The notes below the pieces were generated by a model that saw only the letters and a list, made by a program, of their open reading frames with translations, was not told the origin of the DNA and searched no databases. Both the position numbers and the translations under genes were made by a program. Shown one piece after another: positions 36,154 through 45,115 of a stretch of DNA of 64,000 nt. The number at the start of each line of letters is the position of its first letter. The first letter of the stretch is position 1. The DNA comes from Thalassotalea insulae (GTDB taxonomy: Bacteria > Pseudomonadota > Gammaproteobacteria > Enterobacterales > Alteromonadaceae). The stretch is taken from positions 3,844,001 through 3,908,000 of the forward strand of contig NZ_BSST01000001.1 in NCBI RefSeq assembly GCF_030161395.1, written 5' to 3'.

Positions 36154-37638
36154 TTAGTTTAATCGCTTAAGTTTTTCTTCTTGCTCTTGCAATTGAATAA
36201 TACGAGCTTTAATACGCTTTTTGATCAATGGCTTTTCATTGCCTTTTTCGTTAGCAAAATTATAGCCAGTTTGTAATTCATCTATCGCGCGTGGGTAGGC
36301 CCCCAATAGGGCTAACACTTCTGCTTTAGTGGCATGCATCATTGCCATATTCTTTTGCGCCTGGTATACCTGAGTTAGTAAATCGTTGGCTAGGTAGTTA
36401 TTTTTATCTATCAATAGAAAGTCTTGCAGTACTTGCTCTGCTTGTTGGTATTTTTTTGCCGATAATAAGGCATTGGCGTAGTTGAGCGCCACCACCTGAT
36501 TTTTCGGCATCAGTTTTTCTACTTCCGCCAACATCGCTAATGCAGCATCAAACTGTTCTAACTGGATGTAAGTATCTGTTAGCACATCAATATAAAACAA
36601 GTTATTGCGTTCTTGTGTTCTCAACTGCTCTAAAATTTCTTGTGCTTGTGAATATTGTTTGTTCTCAAAATAAGCGATAGCCAAACCATATTGCGCGACC
36701 GCCTGATAACTATATTGCTGTTTATCCAGTTTTGCTAAATACAATCTGATATTGTCTTTTGGCGTTGATTGATAGCGTGCCTGAATACGGGTTTTAGCTA
36801 ACTCAAACGATAAGCTTGGCGCGATCTGAGGAGCGCCGAAATTTTGTGCTCTTACCCTAGCTTCAGCAATGCGAGACTCCGGCATAGGGTGAGTGAGTAA
36901 CATCGCTGGCGGTTTACTGGTATAGCGATATTTTTCCGATAACTTTGCGAAAAAATTTGGAGCACCCATAGGGTTAAAACCACTGTTTGCCAGCAGTTGA
37001 ATGCCAACACGATCAGCTTCTTTTTCATTACCTCTGGTGTAGTTAATTCCCGCTTGTTGTGAAGCTGCCATTGTCGTACTTAGCGCCGCCATACCGACGG
37101 TTGGGTTGACTAACGCTAATAATACCCCAGAGATCATGCCGGCCATCGTGAGTGGTTGGTTGCGACTACTCGCTTCCATTTTTCGTGCCAGATGGCGTTG
37201 GGTAACGTGGGAAATTTCGTGAGCAAGTACAGATGCCAATTCGCTTTCAGTAGTGGCCGTAGTGATCAAGCCGCTGTGGACACCAATATGACCACCAAAA
37301 AAGGCAAAGGCGTTAATTTCTTTATTGTTTATCAGGAAAAACTCAAAATTATAGTTAACGTCCTGAGCATGACGCACCATACGATTACCGAGATCGTTAA
37401 TATATTCCGTTAAAATAGGATCGTGAATAATCGGCTGTGATGCTCGTAAATGGCGCATCATGGCATCACCGATTTGGCGTTCCTTATCGATAGATAGCAC
37501 ACTGCTACCTGCTGCGCCAATCTCGGGTAACTTATTTTTACTGTCTTGTTGCGCATAACCAAACGGTGAAGACAAAAAAACAGTTAATAAAGCTGTTGTG
37601 ATCAAGGAGGTTGTTTTGCTCAAATTATTATTCTGCAT
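36154..37638 (-). CDS. bepA: M48-family metalloprotease/chaperone with TPR repeats (BepA-like)
   Basis: This 494-residue periplasmic protein checks assembly of the LPS transport and BAM-dependent outer-membrane proteins. The signal peptide covers residues 1-29. The zinc motif His140-Glu-Ile-Ser-His144 and the third ligand Glu in NEKEADRVG are intact, and the C-terminal half holds TPR repeats (about 300-480). The ATG at 37638 is chosen because it gives a clean signal peptide; a longer reading frame extends upstream into the next gene. Its first 11 bp overlap the upstream 211-residue gene. Confidence 0.92.
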   Translation of the reverse strand: MQNNNLSKTTSLITTALLTVFLSSPFGYAQQDSKNKLPEIGAAGSSVLSIDKERQIGDAMMRHLRASQPIIHDPILTEYINDLGNRMVRHAQDVNYNFEFFLINNKEINAFAFFGGHIGVHSGLITTATTESELASVLAHEISHVTQRHLARKMEASSRNQPLTMAGMISGVLLALVNPTVGMAALSTTMAASQQAGINYTRGNEKEADRVGIQLLANSGFNPMGAPNFFAKLSEKYRYTSKPPAMLLTHPMPESRIAEARVRAQNFGAPQIAPSLSFELAKTRIQARYQSTPKDNIRLYLAKLDKQQYSYQAVAQYGLAIAYFENKQYSQAQEILEQLRTQERNNLFYIDVLTDTYIQLEQFDAALAMLAEVEKLMPKNQVVALNYANALLSAKKYQQAEQVLQDFLLIDKNNYLANDLLTQVYQAQKNMAMMHATKAEVLALLGAYPRAIDELQTGYNFANEKGNEKPLIKKRIKARIIQLQEQEEKLKRLN

Positions 37639-38263
37639 CTTTGATTGAGTTATTGTGTAAATCTGAGGTATCGAACAAATTTTTTCTCTGGTGAATTTCC
37701 TGACAAAATTGCGCGATGTTGTAACCTTTGACGCTAACAATATCAAATGATTCATTTAAAATTTCAATTAATTGTAATATTTTTATATGAGCATATCTAA
37801 GTAATGCCATATCTGCCTGATCGCCCTTATTAAAAGCAAACTGGATAAAGGCAACCAAATTACTGGCTTTATATAATTTGCTCATGGCTTCTGGCTGCCA
37901 TTGAATAAAGGGGCAGAGTGGATGATTATTTAATGCTGTAATAGCACCTTCTCCTTGCACTATTGGAACGCATTGGAGTTCATAGTTTTGCTCGTCATAA
38001 AAATGTTTTAACATTATTTTGGGCTTGATTTTGACTCGTATTTCCTGCGCTGGTCCTTGATAGCCTTGAAGCAAGTCAAGGTTCCAGTTATTTCTGTCGA
38101 GAATACGCTTAAACGCATTGTCAAAGCCGTGGATAAATAGACCGTCCAGTTCACTTACCGTATTTTGCGCCATATGATAAATTGCTGGAACATCCCCCCA
38201 GCAAATTTTTTTCTTAAAGGCGTTAATTTCTTTGAGGTTTGCATCGACAGATAATTCGCTCAT
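37628..38263 (-). CDS. Conserved-looking hypothetical protein upstream of bepA
   Basis: This is a 211-residue soluble protein with no signal peptide or transmembrane segment. It has a mixed alpha/beta composition and cysteines at about residues 21, 98, 117 and 189. The central motif HPLCPFIQWQPEAMSKLYKA is the most distinctive part. I do not recognise the family. It overlaps bepA by 11 bp, so co-translation is likely, and it is divergent from the TusA-like gene. The link to bepA suggests an envelope role, but this is only inference. Confidence 0.75.
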   Translation of the reverse strand: MSELSVDANLKEINAFKKKICWGDVPAIYHMAQNTVSELDGLFIHGFDNAFKRILDRNNWNLDLLQGYQGPAQEIRVKIKPKIMLKHFYDEQNYELQCVPIVQGEGAITALNNHPLCPFIQWQPEAMSKLYKASNLVAFIQFAFNKGDQADMALLRYAHIKILQLIEILNESFDIVSVKGYNIAQFCQEIHQRKNLFDTSDLHNNSIKDAE

Positions 38264-38352
38264 TAAAACTCGTTAGCATTTTATGACAAATTGATTGTAA
38301 TCAATTGTCGCAGAATAGATAATTAAACAAAAGTGCTGATGTAAATTTCTTT

Positions 38353-38577
38353 ATGATCTATAAGTACGATGCAACCATGGATAAGTGCCCGCTACCTTTG
38401 GTTAAAATGCGGTTAATATTAAAAAAAATGACACAAATTGACCGCTGTATTATCCGTATTGCCGATAAAGGTTCTAAAACTGATATTCCTAAGTATTTAC
38501 AAGAAAAAGGGTTTCAATACACAATGGCACAGCTAGATTCATCCGTGCTTGAATTAACAATAACAACAGGTAACTAG
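38353..38577 (+). CDS. TusA/SirA-family sulfur-carrier-like protein
   Basis: This 74-residue protein has the CPxP motif (DKCPLPLVKMR, Cys12) and the short alpha/beta fold of TusA family members. It could carry a persulfide for tRNA thiolation or serve in redox signalling. It is not obviously the canonical TusA, as other paralogues in the genome could be. The next gene (permease) begins 4 bp later. Confidence 0.85.
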   Translation: MIYKYDATMDKCPLPLVKMRLILKKMTQIDRCIIRIADKGSKTDIPKYLQEKGFQYTMAQLDSSVLELTITTGN

Positions 38578-38581
38578 TTAA

Positions 38582-39646
38582 ATGGTTTCGTTTTTTACTC
38601 AGTGGTATAAGCAAAAATTTTCTGATCCGAATGCCATCACTTTAGTCGTGATTTTATTAGCAGCATTTTTAGCGATTTATTTTTTAAGTGGTTTACTAAT
38701 GCCGGTATTTGTTGCTATTGCTATTGCGTTTCTTTTAGATTTACCGGTTAACCGATTAGGCCAGTATGGTTTATCGAGAAAATGGTCGACTGTGGTGGTA
38801 GTTAGTGTATTCGTTGGAGTGACACTGTTGACGATGTTAGGGTTATTGCCGGTTATCTGGCAACAAAGTAGTAACTTATTACAGGAAGTGCCGGAGATGA
38901 TCACTCAAGGGCAAAGTTACCTGTTAACCTTACCCGAAAAGTATCCGCAATTTGTTAAGGCGGAGCAAATTCAGTCGATGATAAGTATGGTGAATGAAAA
39001 AATTATCGAATGGGGGCAGGCGGCGTTAAAAGCCTCATTGGCGTCGATCTCAGACTTAGTCGCTTTGCTTATTTATTTGATCTTAGTGCCGTTAATGGTG
39101 TTTTTCTTTGTTAAAGATAAGAAGGAACTGTTAGCGAGCTTTAGCGTATTTCTACCGAAAGATCGTCGCATGGCGACACAAGTTGGCGATGAAATGAACC
39201 AGCAGATCATGAATTATATCCGCGGCAAAGTGATTGAAATTTTGATCATAGGCACGGTATCCACCATTACCTTTATTGCCTTAGGGTTAAATTACGCAGT
39301 ATTGCTTGGTGTGTTAGTTGGCCTATCTGTTTTGGTACCTTATGTCGGTGCAACCATAGTGACTTTTCCTGTGATATTAGTTGCCTTGTTTCAATGGGGA
39401 TTAGGCTCGGAGTTTGGCTATGTGTTACTCGCCTATGGCATTATTCAGGCATTAGACGGCAATTTATTAGTACCACTATTATTTTCTGAGGCGGTAAATT
39501 TACACCCGGTTACTATTATTGTTGCAGTGATTTTATTTGGTGGCTTATGGGGCTTTTGGGGAGTGTTTTTTGCCATTCCATTAGCAACCTTAGTCAAAGC
39601 AGTATTAAATGCCTGGCCGTCATCGACTGACTTTCCTGTCTCCTGA
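38582..39646 (+). CDS. AI-2E family transporter (PerM-type permease)
   Basis: This 354-residue membrane protein has the PerM/YdgG pattern with about eight transmembrane helices (12-30 and 35-60 at the N-terminus, 210-350 at the C-terminus). It has the large central loop with coiled amphipathic segments and the signatures LSVLVPYVGATIVTFPVIL and HPVTIIVAVILFGGLWGFWG. The family includes exporters of AI-2 and Na+/H+ antiporter-like members; the substrate here is unknown. It is immediately 3' of the TusA-like gene. Confidence 0.88.
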   Translation: MVSFFTQWYKQKFSDPNAITLVVILLAAFLAIYFLSGLLMPVFVAIAIAFLLDLPVNRLGQYGLSRKWSTVVVVSVFVGVTLLTMLGLLPVIWQQSSNLLQEVPEMITQGQSYLLTLPEKYPQFVKAEQIQSMISMVNEKIIEWGQAALKASLASISDLVALLIYLILVPLMVFFFVKDKKELLASFSVFLPKDRRMATQVGDEMNQQIMNYIRGKVIEILIIGTVSTITFIALGLNYAVLLGVLVGLSVLVPYVGATIVTFPVILVALFQWGLGSEFGYVLLAYGIIQALDGNLLVPLLFSEAVNLHPVTIIVAVILFGGLWGFWGVFFAIPLATLVKAVLNAWPSSTDFPVS

Positions 39647-39667
39647 AGGTAAAATTTATAAATTAAC

Positions 39668-39701
39668 AAGAAACCAAGATTAAAATAAATCTTGGTTTCT
39701 T
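39668..39701 (+). terminator. Rho-independent terminator after the permease gene
   Basis: A perfect 14-bp stem (AAGAAACCAAGATT / AATCTTGGTTTCTT) with a 6-nt loop starts 21 bp past the stop. The trailing T tract is short. Confidence 0.75.
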
Positions 39702-40135
39702 TGTATTCTGCATAATGAGAGCGAAAGGCAGATCGAATTTATGAGACAATTAACCGGCCTTAGGGCATTTTTATTATTGACTAGTCATTCGCTGCTACTC
39801 ATAGAGATATAAATCTATTAACTGGAGTTGTGGTGATATGAAAATATGGAGTGGTTTGCTTTTATATGGATTACAGCTGTATTTGCGAATGAAGTAATAA
39901 AAATTACTGCGTCTGAATGACCATCTTATTTTTTCCAATAAGTATCTTATTATGGGGATGTTAGCCATATTCTTTCTGAAGCTTTGCAGAAATTTGTATT
40001 TATTTTATATAAGGGCAAAGTCTTAGTGTAAAAATTTCGGATAAGATCCGAATTTAGGTGTTGTGGAGAAGTAACTGTCAGATATTAATAAATTTTGACT
40101 TATTATTCTGACAGTTAGCACTCAAGTTTATTCAC
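39702..40135. other. Gene-poor stretch between the permease gene and bcp
   Basis: No convincing gene is visible in these 434 bp. Several short frames encode hydrophobic peptides (for example MEWFAFIWITAVFANEVIKI from 39846) that break off within 25 codons, so a small decayed membrane-protein gene is possible. Two inverted repeats stand out: TTCGGAT/ATCCGAA around AAG (40036-40052) and TAACTGTCAGA/TCTGACAGTTA (40072-40117). Neither has a clear T tract, so ordinary terminators are doubtful. Confidence 0.5.
40072..40117. repeat. Inverted repeat downstream of bcp
   Basis: Perfect 11-bp arms TAACTGTCAGA and TCTGACAGTTA flank an AT-rich loop of 24 bp that itself contains pairing TAATAA/TTATTA. It lies 18 bp past the bcp stop; the function could be mRNA 3'-end protection. 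Confidence 0.65.
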
Positions 40136-40606
40136 TTAACTATTAGCCAGTACTTCTAAGACAACTTCATGGTGGTTTTTAGTTTTAAACTTGTTAAAAA
40201 CATGGCTAATTTTGCCATCTAGGTCGATCAAGAAGCTGATACGATGAATACCGTCATACTCGCGGCCCATGAATTTCTTTAATCCCCAAACACCAAAATC
40301 TTCAGCGACTTTATGATCAACATCAGATAAAAGCGTAAAATTTAATTGGTCACGCTGACAAAATTTCGCTAATCGTTTAGGTTCATCCGGACTGATACCC
40401 AATACCACTGTATTATGTTGCTCCAGTGCCGCTTTACTGTCTCTTAAGCCTTGAGCTTGTACTGTACACCCTGGGGTCATAGCTTTTGGATAAAAATAAA
40501 CTAATACCTGTTGTTTACCGATGAAATCAGCAAGGTTAACTAAGGCGTCGTTTTCATCTTTTAGACTAAATAAAGGGGCGTTATCGCCAACGGTGAGAGT
40601 TTTCAT
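40136..40606 (-). CDS. bcp: Thioredoxin-dependent thiol peroxidase (BCP/PrxQ type)
   Basis: This 156-residue peroxiredoxin carries peroxidatic Cys47 in YPKAMTPGCTVQAQ. The usual nearby resolving cysteine, five residues later in E. coli Bcp, is Gln52 here. Cys83 (LAKFCQRD) is the only other cysteine. The Cys47/Cys83 pair is the arrangement described for the Xylella fastidiosa PrxQ. It is downstream of gcvR, as in E. coli, with only 9 bp between. Confidence 0.95.
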   Translation of the reverse strand: MKTLTVGDNAPLFSLKDENDALVNLADFIGKQQVLVYFYPKAMTPGCTVQAQGLRDSKAALEQHNTVVLGISPDEPKRLAKFCQRDQLNFTLLSDVDHKVAEDFGVWGLKKFMGREYDGIHRISFLIDLDGKISHVFNKFKTKNHHEVVLEVLANS

Positions 40607-40615
40607 AATTATCCT

Positions 40616-41143
40616 TTATATTAAGTTTGAATTGCATTTAGTGATACGCCCTTGAACATCGATTTGTTCGCATAACTCAAAATAATCTTTTTCCAACTGT
40701 TCAATTGGCGTTTCTTGCGTCAAAGCAATGCGTATTATGGCGCTGTTTTGATTGGTTTCCGGATCAATTTCTGATTTTAACGATGAGATATCGATATTGC
40801 GAGCGGCGAAAAATGCGGTGATCGCTTTTAAAATTCCCGGTTGATCTATGCCGGCATATTCAGCAAGGTAATGCTCGGTATAGTCCTGCAATTTATAATC
40901 GGATGTCCGTTTCATCATAGTGATAAGTTCACGTTTAACGGCAACTGCAGGTATTTTACTTTCTATTTGATTAATGGCTTTTGCGCTACCCTTAAGTAGC
41001 ATGATCATGGTAAATTCCAGACCAAATATTGCCATACGACTGTCCACAATGTTACAGCCGCATTCACTTGCCAGCTTAGTTAAGCTGCTAACACTCCCTG
41101 TTCTGTCTGCTCCCATCACCGTAACAACGAGATATTGCGACAT
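40616..41143 (-). CDS. gcvR: Glycine cleavage system transcriptional repressor (ACT-domain)
   Basis: This 175-residue protein has two ACT domains (residues 4-75 and 88-170; SQYLVVTVMGADRTGSVSSL, LAEYAGIDQPGILKAITAFF). In E. coli GcvR represses gcvTHP by binding GcvA. The ATG at 41143 is preceded by GAAGG and matches the GcvR start; an extension to 41176 is possible but unlikely. The order gcvR-bcp matches E. coli. Confidence 0.9.
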   Translation of the reverse strand: MSQYLVVTVMGADRTGSVSSLTKLASECGCNIVDSRMAIFGLEFTMIMLLKGSAKAINQIESKIPAVAVKRELITMMKRTSDYKLQDYTEHYLAEYAGIDQPGILKAITAFFAARNIDISSLKSEIDPETNQNSAIIRIALTQETPIEQLEKDYFELCEQIDVQGRITKCNSNLI

Positions 41144-41376
41144 GTTTGAACCTTCAGTATCGAAAAAAGCCGACATTGTAGCTTAAATGTTCAGGTATCG
41201 CATTAGCAATTATTCTTGTGTTTGTTTTTACGGGCAAGTACCATGTGCCATCAAAAATAAACAAGTGTGAACTTTATTTAAGATCGAGCGTCTATTTATC
41301 CACTTGAAATAATAGAAATACTGTCAAATTGGTATTGTTACCAATCGTGATTCAGAAGTTATCCGCGGGAGTTTTA

Positions 41377-42471
41377 ATGGATCGTAAAATGTTTTGTTTT
41401 TCCTTGCTCAGTTTAGCTGTAGTAGGGTGTGGTTCGCTTAATAATAAGCAGGCAACTGGCAGTTTTGATTATGCTCAGCAACAAGAGGCAAGTTTATTAA
41501 CTGTACCTGCAGGATTAGATAAGCCAAAACAAAGTAAAGAATATTTCATCACTGATGATATCAACCACCGTGGGCCAGTGGCAGAACAAATGGATGTTAG
41601 AGCACCATCGCTAGTGTTACCTGTTGCTGCATCTACTCGGGTTGAATCTAACAATGCACAAGCCAAAGTGTGGTTTGATCAGGTACTTGATGATACTAAC
41701 ATTCACGACTTTGTTTATCAGGCACTAGAGCAGCAGTTAAGTGATGACGGCGTAGTTATAGAGTTGGTTGATAAAGAAAATAACACCTACGAATCGCAAT
41801 GGTATAACAATATCACCGAATCGGGATTTTGGTTGTTTGAGGAAATCGAATCAACAGAAAGTATGCGTTTTAGATTTCAATTTGAAATTAAACCACACGG
41901 TCGCAGTGTGGGTTTGACCGTTTCATTAGTAGATTATGTCAAAACTGATGAGTCGGGTGAAAATACAGAAATGAACTTGATTGATAAGCAGCGTGCTGAA
42001 ATGGCAATGTTAAATGAAATCATCGGACAGGTTGATTATCAATACCGTAAGCACCAGCAGGAAAACCGTTTATTACGCGCCAATCAAAAATTAGTAACCT
42101 TAGGGGCTAATAATGAAGGGCAGCCGGCTTATATAGTTGAAATGGAGCAAGACCTGTTATGGTCGAATATGCCTATTTTCTTTGAAGATCATGGTTTTTC
42201 AGTCGCTGATCTCAATGAAACGAAGAAAGTTTATTATGTTGATTATGAAAAGCCTAACGTTAGTCTTTGGGATAAGCTTTGGGGTGATGAAGTTCCGGTA
42301 ATTGAACTGGATAATCAACGCTATCAGTTTATTCTATCTCCAGCTCAGGATGATGCAGATAAAACTTCGGTCACTATTGTCGATGCTAATGGTCAGCCGT
42401 TAACCAGTGAAATGTTAGAGCGTATCTTTAACGTGGTTGAACCTGGATTATCTTTTAGAGAAGGGTATTAA
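41377..42471 (+). CDS. bamC: Outer-membrane protein assembly factor BamC (lipoprotein)
   Basis: This 364-residue lipoprotein of the BAM complex has a signal peptide and lipobox (LAVVGC, Cys18). The conserved unstructured segment (TVPAGLDKPKQSKEYFI, with PPSLVLP-like) and two helix-grip domains at about 90-210 and 230-364 follow. GGGAG six bases before ATG 41377 supports this start. In E. coli and many relatives dapA lies immediately upstream of bamC; here only about 230 bp separate gcvR and bamC and no dapA is present. It stands alone. Confidence 0.9.
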   Translation: MDRKMFCFSLLSLAVVGCGSLNNKQATGSFDYAQQQEASLLTVPAGLDKPKQSKEYFITDDINHRGPVAEQMDVRAPSLVLPVAASTRVESNNAQAKVWFDQVLDDTNIHDFVYQALEQQLSDDGVVIELVDKENNTYESQWYNNITESGFWLFEEIESTESMRFRFQFEIKPHGRSVGLTVSLVDYVKTDESGENTEMNLIDKQRAEMAMLNEIIGQVDYQYRKHQQENRLLRANQKLVTLGANNEGQPAYIVEMEQDLLWSNMPIFFEDHGFSVADLNETKKVYYVDYEKPNVSLWDKLWGDEVPVIELDNQRYQFILSPAQDDADKTSVTIVDANGQPLTSEMLERIFNVVEPGLSFREGY

Positions 42472-42563
42472 TCATTATTGTGTTGTAGGGACTTCAGGCT
42501 TTATGAAAGCGCGGTAACATATTCTTTTCGCTTAAACAGACACTGAAAAGACCAACACTGCAA

Positions 42564-42599
42564 ATATAAAAAGCCAGTCGTTCGACTGGCTTTTTATAT
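42564..42599. terminator. Bidirectional terminator between bamC and the antiporter gene
   Basis: An almost perfect 36-bp palindrome (core GCCAGTCG/CGACTGGC, flanked by AAAAA and TTTTT) ends both converging transcripts. Confidence 0.85.
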
Positions 42600-42631
42600 G
42601 CTGCTAGCACTTAAGCAAATGACTCATGGCT

Positions 42632-43957
42632 TTATTTCTTTGTTACTCGCCAAAATGCGATGCTGGCGACTACGAGTAAGATCATTGGGTAATAAGCACT
42701 CGACACCACTTCGATTGGCGATATTTTTAATGTGGTACCTAATAATAATGCCTGAGCACCATATGGCAGTAAGCCTTGGTTAATACAGGCAAATATATCT
42801 AGCAGACTGGCCGAGTGAGCAGGGCTGAGATCGCCATCGGTGGCTAAATCTTTTGCGGTATCGCCGGTAACAATAATAGAGACGGTATTATTGGCAGTAA
42901 AAAAGTTACAGCTAAAAGCAAGGCAGGCAATGCCTAAACCGGCTGCGCGTTTATGGTTGTTCGGATTAAGTTTACGAGCAAATTTTTCTACTGCATGAGT
43001 TAATGCCGCAAGACCACCTTGGCGTTTGATCAGTTCACTTAAACCGCCAATAAACAATGCGAGAATAAAAATATCCTGCATATTGGCAAAACCTTTACTG
43101 ATGTCTTCGATCCAGGTCGCGAGCTGGTAACCATTAGTAAACATGCCTACGGCTGCTGCAAGTACAATACCGATAAGCAGCACTAAAAAGACATTCACAC
43201 CTAATAATGCCAGTACTAAAATTACGATATAAGGCAATAAGCCAATGGCATTGGTTTCGCTAACCGCTTCGTGAGGTACTGATACCCCTAAGCTGGAAAA
43301 AATAGCCAAACAGATCAGCGCTGCTGGTACTGCAAATTTAAAGTTTACTTTAAATTTATCCTTCATATGGGCGCCTTGACTGCGGGTAGAGGCAATGGTG
43401 GTATCAGAAATAATTGATAAATTATCGCCAAATATTGCGCCAGAGATGATGACCCCGGCTACGACACTGGCATCTAAGTTTGCTGATTCAATAAATCCTA
43501 AGGCAATTGGCGCTATAGCTGCTATGGTTCCCATTGATGTACCCATCGCGGTCGATATGAAAGCGGCAACTAAAAATAAACCGGGTAAGATCAAATAGTC
43601 CGGAAACAGTGACAAGCCTAATTGCACGCTGGCGTCAACACTTCCGGTTGCTTTAGCAACTACAGCAAATGCGCCAGCGAGTAAGTAGATGATACACATA
43701 GTGATAATGTTTTGGTGGCCAGCTCCTTGAATAAACTGGTTAATTTGTTCGTTGATACTGTCTTTACCAAGCCAAATAGCAACCAGAATTGCAGGTATAA
43801 TGGCGATACTGGCAGGTAGCTGATAAAAAGCAAAATCAATTCCCTGTAGTGTCAATACAACACCAGTGCCCAGAAATAGTCCGAGAAATACAGCAAAGGG
43901 AAACAAGCTGAGTAAACGTCTATTAACGTTATTGTTATTTTTATTAGTTGTCGTCAT
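42632..43957 (-). CDS. NhaC-family Na+/H+ antiporter-like transporter
   Basis: This 441-residue integral membrane protein has about eleven transmembrane helices. The NhaC family features are GTSMGTIAAIAPIALGF, SGAIFGDNLSIISDTTIAST and ACLAFSCNFFTANNTVSIIV. It probably exchanges Na+ (or another cation or a malate/lactate-type anion) for protons. It is monocistronic and divergent from the ketopantoate reductase gene. Confidence 0.88.
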   Translation of the reverse strand: MTTTNKNNNNVNRRLLSLFPFAVFLGLFLGTGVVLTLQGIDFAFYQLPASIAIIPAILVAIWLGKDSINEQINQFIQGAGHQNIITMCIIYLLAGAFAVVAKATGSVDASVQLGLSLFPDYLILPGLFLVAAFISTAMGTSMGTIAAIAPIALGFIESANLDASVVAGVIISGAIFGDNLSIISDTTIASTRSQGAHMKDKFKVNFKFAVPAALICLAIFSSLGVSVPHEAVSETNAIGLLPYIVILVLALLGVNVFLVLLIGIVLAAAVGMFTNGYQLATWIEDISKGFANMQDIFILALFIGGLSELIKRQGGLAALTHAVEKFARKLNPNNHKRAAGLGIACLAFSCNFFTANNTVSIIVTGDTAKDLATDGDLSPAHSASLLDIFACINQGLLPYGAQALLLGTTLKISPIEVVSSAYYPMILLVVASIAFWRVTKK

Positions 43958-44074
43958 GGATTAATTATAAATAGTAGTAATATCGGTATAATGGCAAACA
44001 ATAAAGTAATTTAAGAAAATGTCTATGGTGTTTTGTGATTAACTCATGGCATTTTGGTATTAGCGGGGCGTTTT

Positions 44075-45016
44075 ATGCATTTTGTCATTGTTGGTAGCGG
44101 TGCGGTCGGTGGTTATTTTGGTGCGCGATTGGCACAATCAGGACAAGAGGTTAGTTTTATTGCCCGTGGTGAACATTTATCTGTGATGCAACAACAGGGA
44201 TTGGTTATCGAGAGCCTTAATGGTGATTTTGTTGTTAAGTCAATAACTGCTGTTGAACATAGCGCACAGCTCGCGATAGCGGATGTTATCTTACTGGCGG
44301 TGAAGTCATTTCAGTTAATAGATGCAATTAAGCTCATTGAGCCTGTGATCCGCAGCACTACTCGTATCATTCCTTTATTAAACGGTGTTAACGCGGCACA
44401 ACTGTTAATAGATAATGGAATCGGATCTCAGCAAGTTTACGGTGGGCTGGCAAAAATTATTAGTCAGCTCAAATCTCCTGGAGTAATAGCTCATACCGGC
44501 GCGGAACCTCATATTACCTTAGGGTTATTACCACAAAATGATACGGTAACAGCTCGTCATAATGAGCAACAAAGGATGGAAGATATCGTGCAATGTTTTA
44601 AGCAGGCTAAGGTAAGTGTTGGGGTTGCTAAAGATATTAATCTCGCACTATGGCGGAAATTTATTTTTGTAGCTGCTTGGGGCGCATTGGCATCATGCTT
44701 GAGATTACCTGTCGGACAACTACGTCAAGGAGAGCAGCGAGATAAATTGTTAGCGATCATCAATGAATATGCGACAATTGCGCAATACTTAGGTGTTGCC
44801 ATTACTGATGCTTTAATTTTGCAAACGGTTAAATTTATTGATGCATTGCCAGCGCAGAGCGAAACCTCAATGCAGCGGGATCTTGAAAACGGCCTGCAAA
44901 GTGAATTTGACACCTTGGTGGCATATCCTTACCAGTTGGCGATGCAGCATCAACTAACAACCCCCGTCCTTAAGCAATGCTATCAGCAGCTTACTAGTAA
45001 AAATTATAATAAATAA
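44075..45016 (+). CDS. panE: 2-dehydropantoate 2-reductase (ketopantoate reductase)
   Basis: This 313-residue NADPH-dependent reductase of pantothenate synthesis has the Rossmann motif FVIVGSGAVGGYFGARLAQS at its start and the catalytic Lys in LWRKFIFVAAWGAL. The C-terminal domain carries the Glu/Asp segment of ApbA/PanE (RDLENGLQSEFDTLVAYPYQL). The ATG at 44075 puts the Rossmann strand at residue 2, so the upstream extension to 44054 is not used. Paralogues of PanE with other substrates exist, so the exact substrate is not fixed. Confidence 0.86.
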   Translation: MHFVIVGSGAVGGYFGARLAQSGQEVSFIARGEHLSVMQQQGLVIESLNGDFVVKSITAVEHSAQLAIADVILLAVKSFQLIDAIKLIEPVIRSTTRIIPLLNGVNAAQLLIDNGIGSQQVYGGLAKIISQLKSPGVIAHTGAEPHITLGLLPQNDTVTARHNEQQRMEDIVQCFKQAKVSVGVAKDINLALWRKFIFVAAWGALASCLRLPVGQLRQGEQRDKLLAIINEYATIAQYLGVAITDALILQTVKFIDALPAQSETSMQRDLENGLQSEFDTLVAYPYQLAMQHQLTTPVLKQCYQQLTSKNYNK

Positions 45017-45088
45017 CAAATAGTGGTTATCCAACACTACAGACGAACGCCTGTTTGTGATATCCTTGCGCGAATTTTTTATCACTCA

Positions 45089-45104
45089 CCCTATTGAAAT
45101 AGGG
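45089..45104 (+). promoter_or_regulatory. Hairpin masking the ribosome-binding site of the FKBP gene
   Basis: CCCTAT and ATAGGG pair around a TGAA loop, and the 3' arm overlaps the AGGGGG Shine-Dalgarno sequence (45101-45106). The six-base stem could modulate translation. Confidence 0.4.
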
Positions 45105-45115
45105 GGAACAAATAA

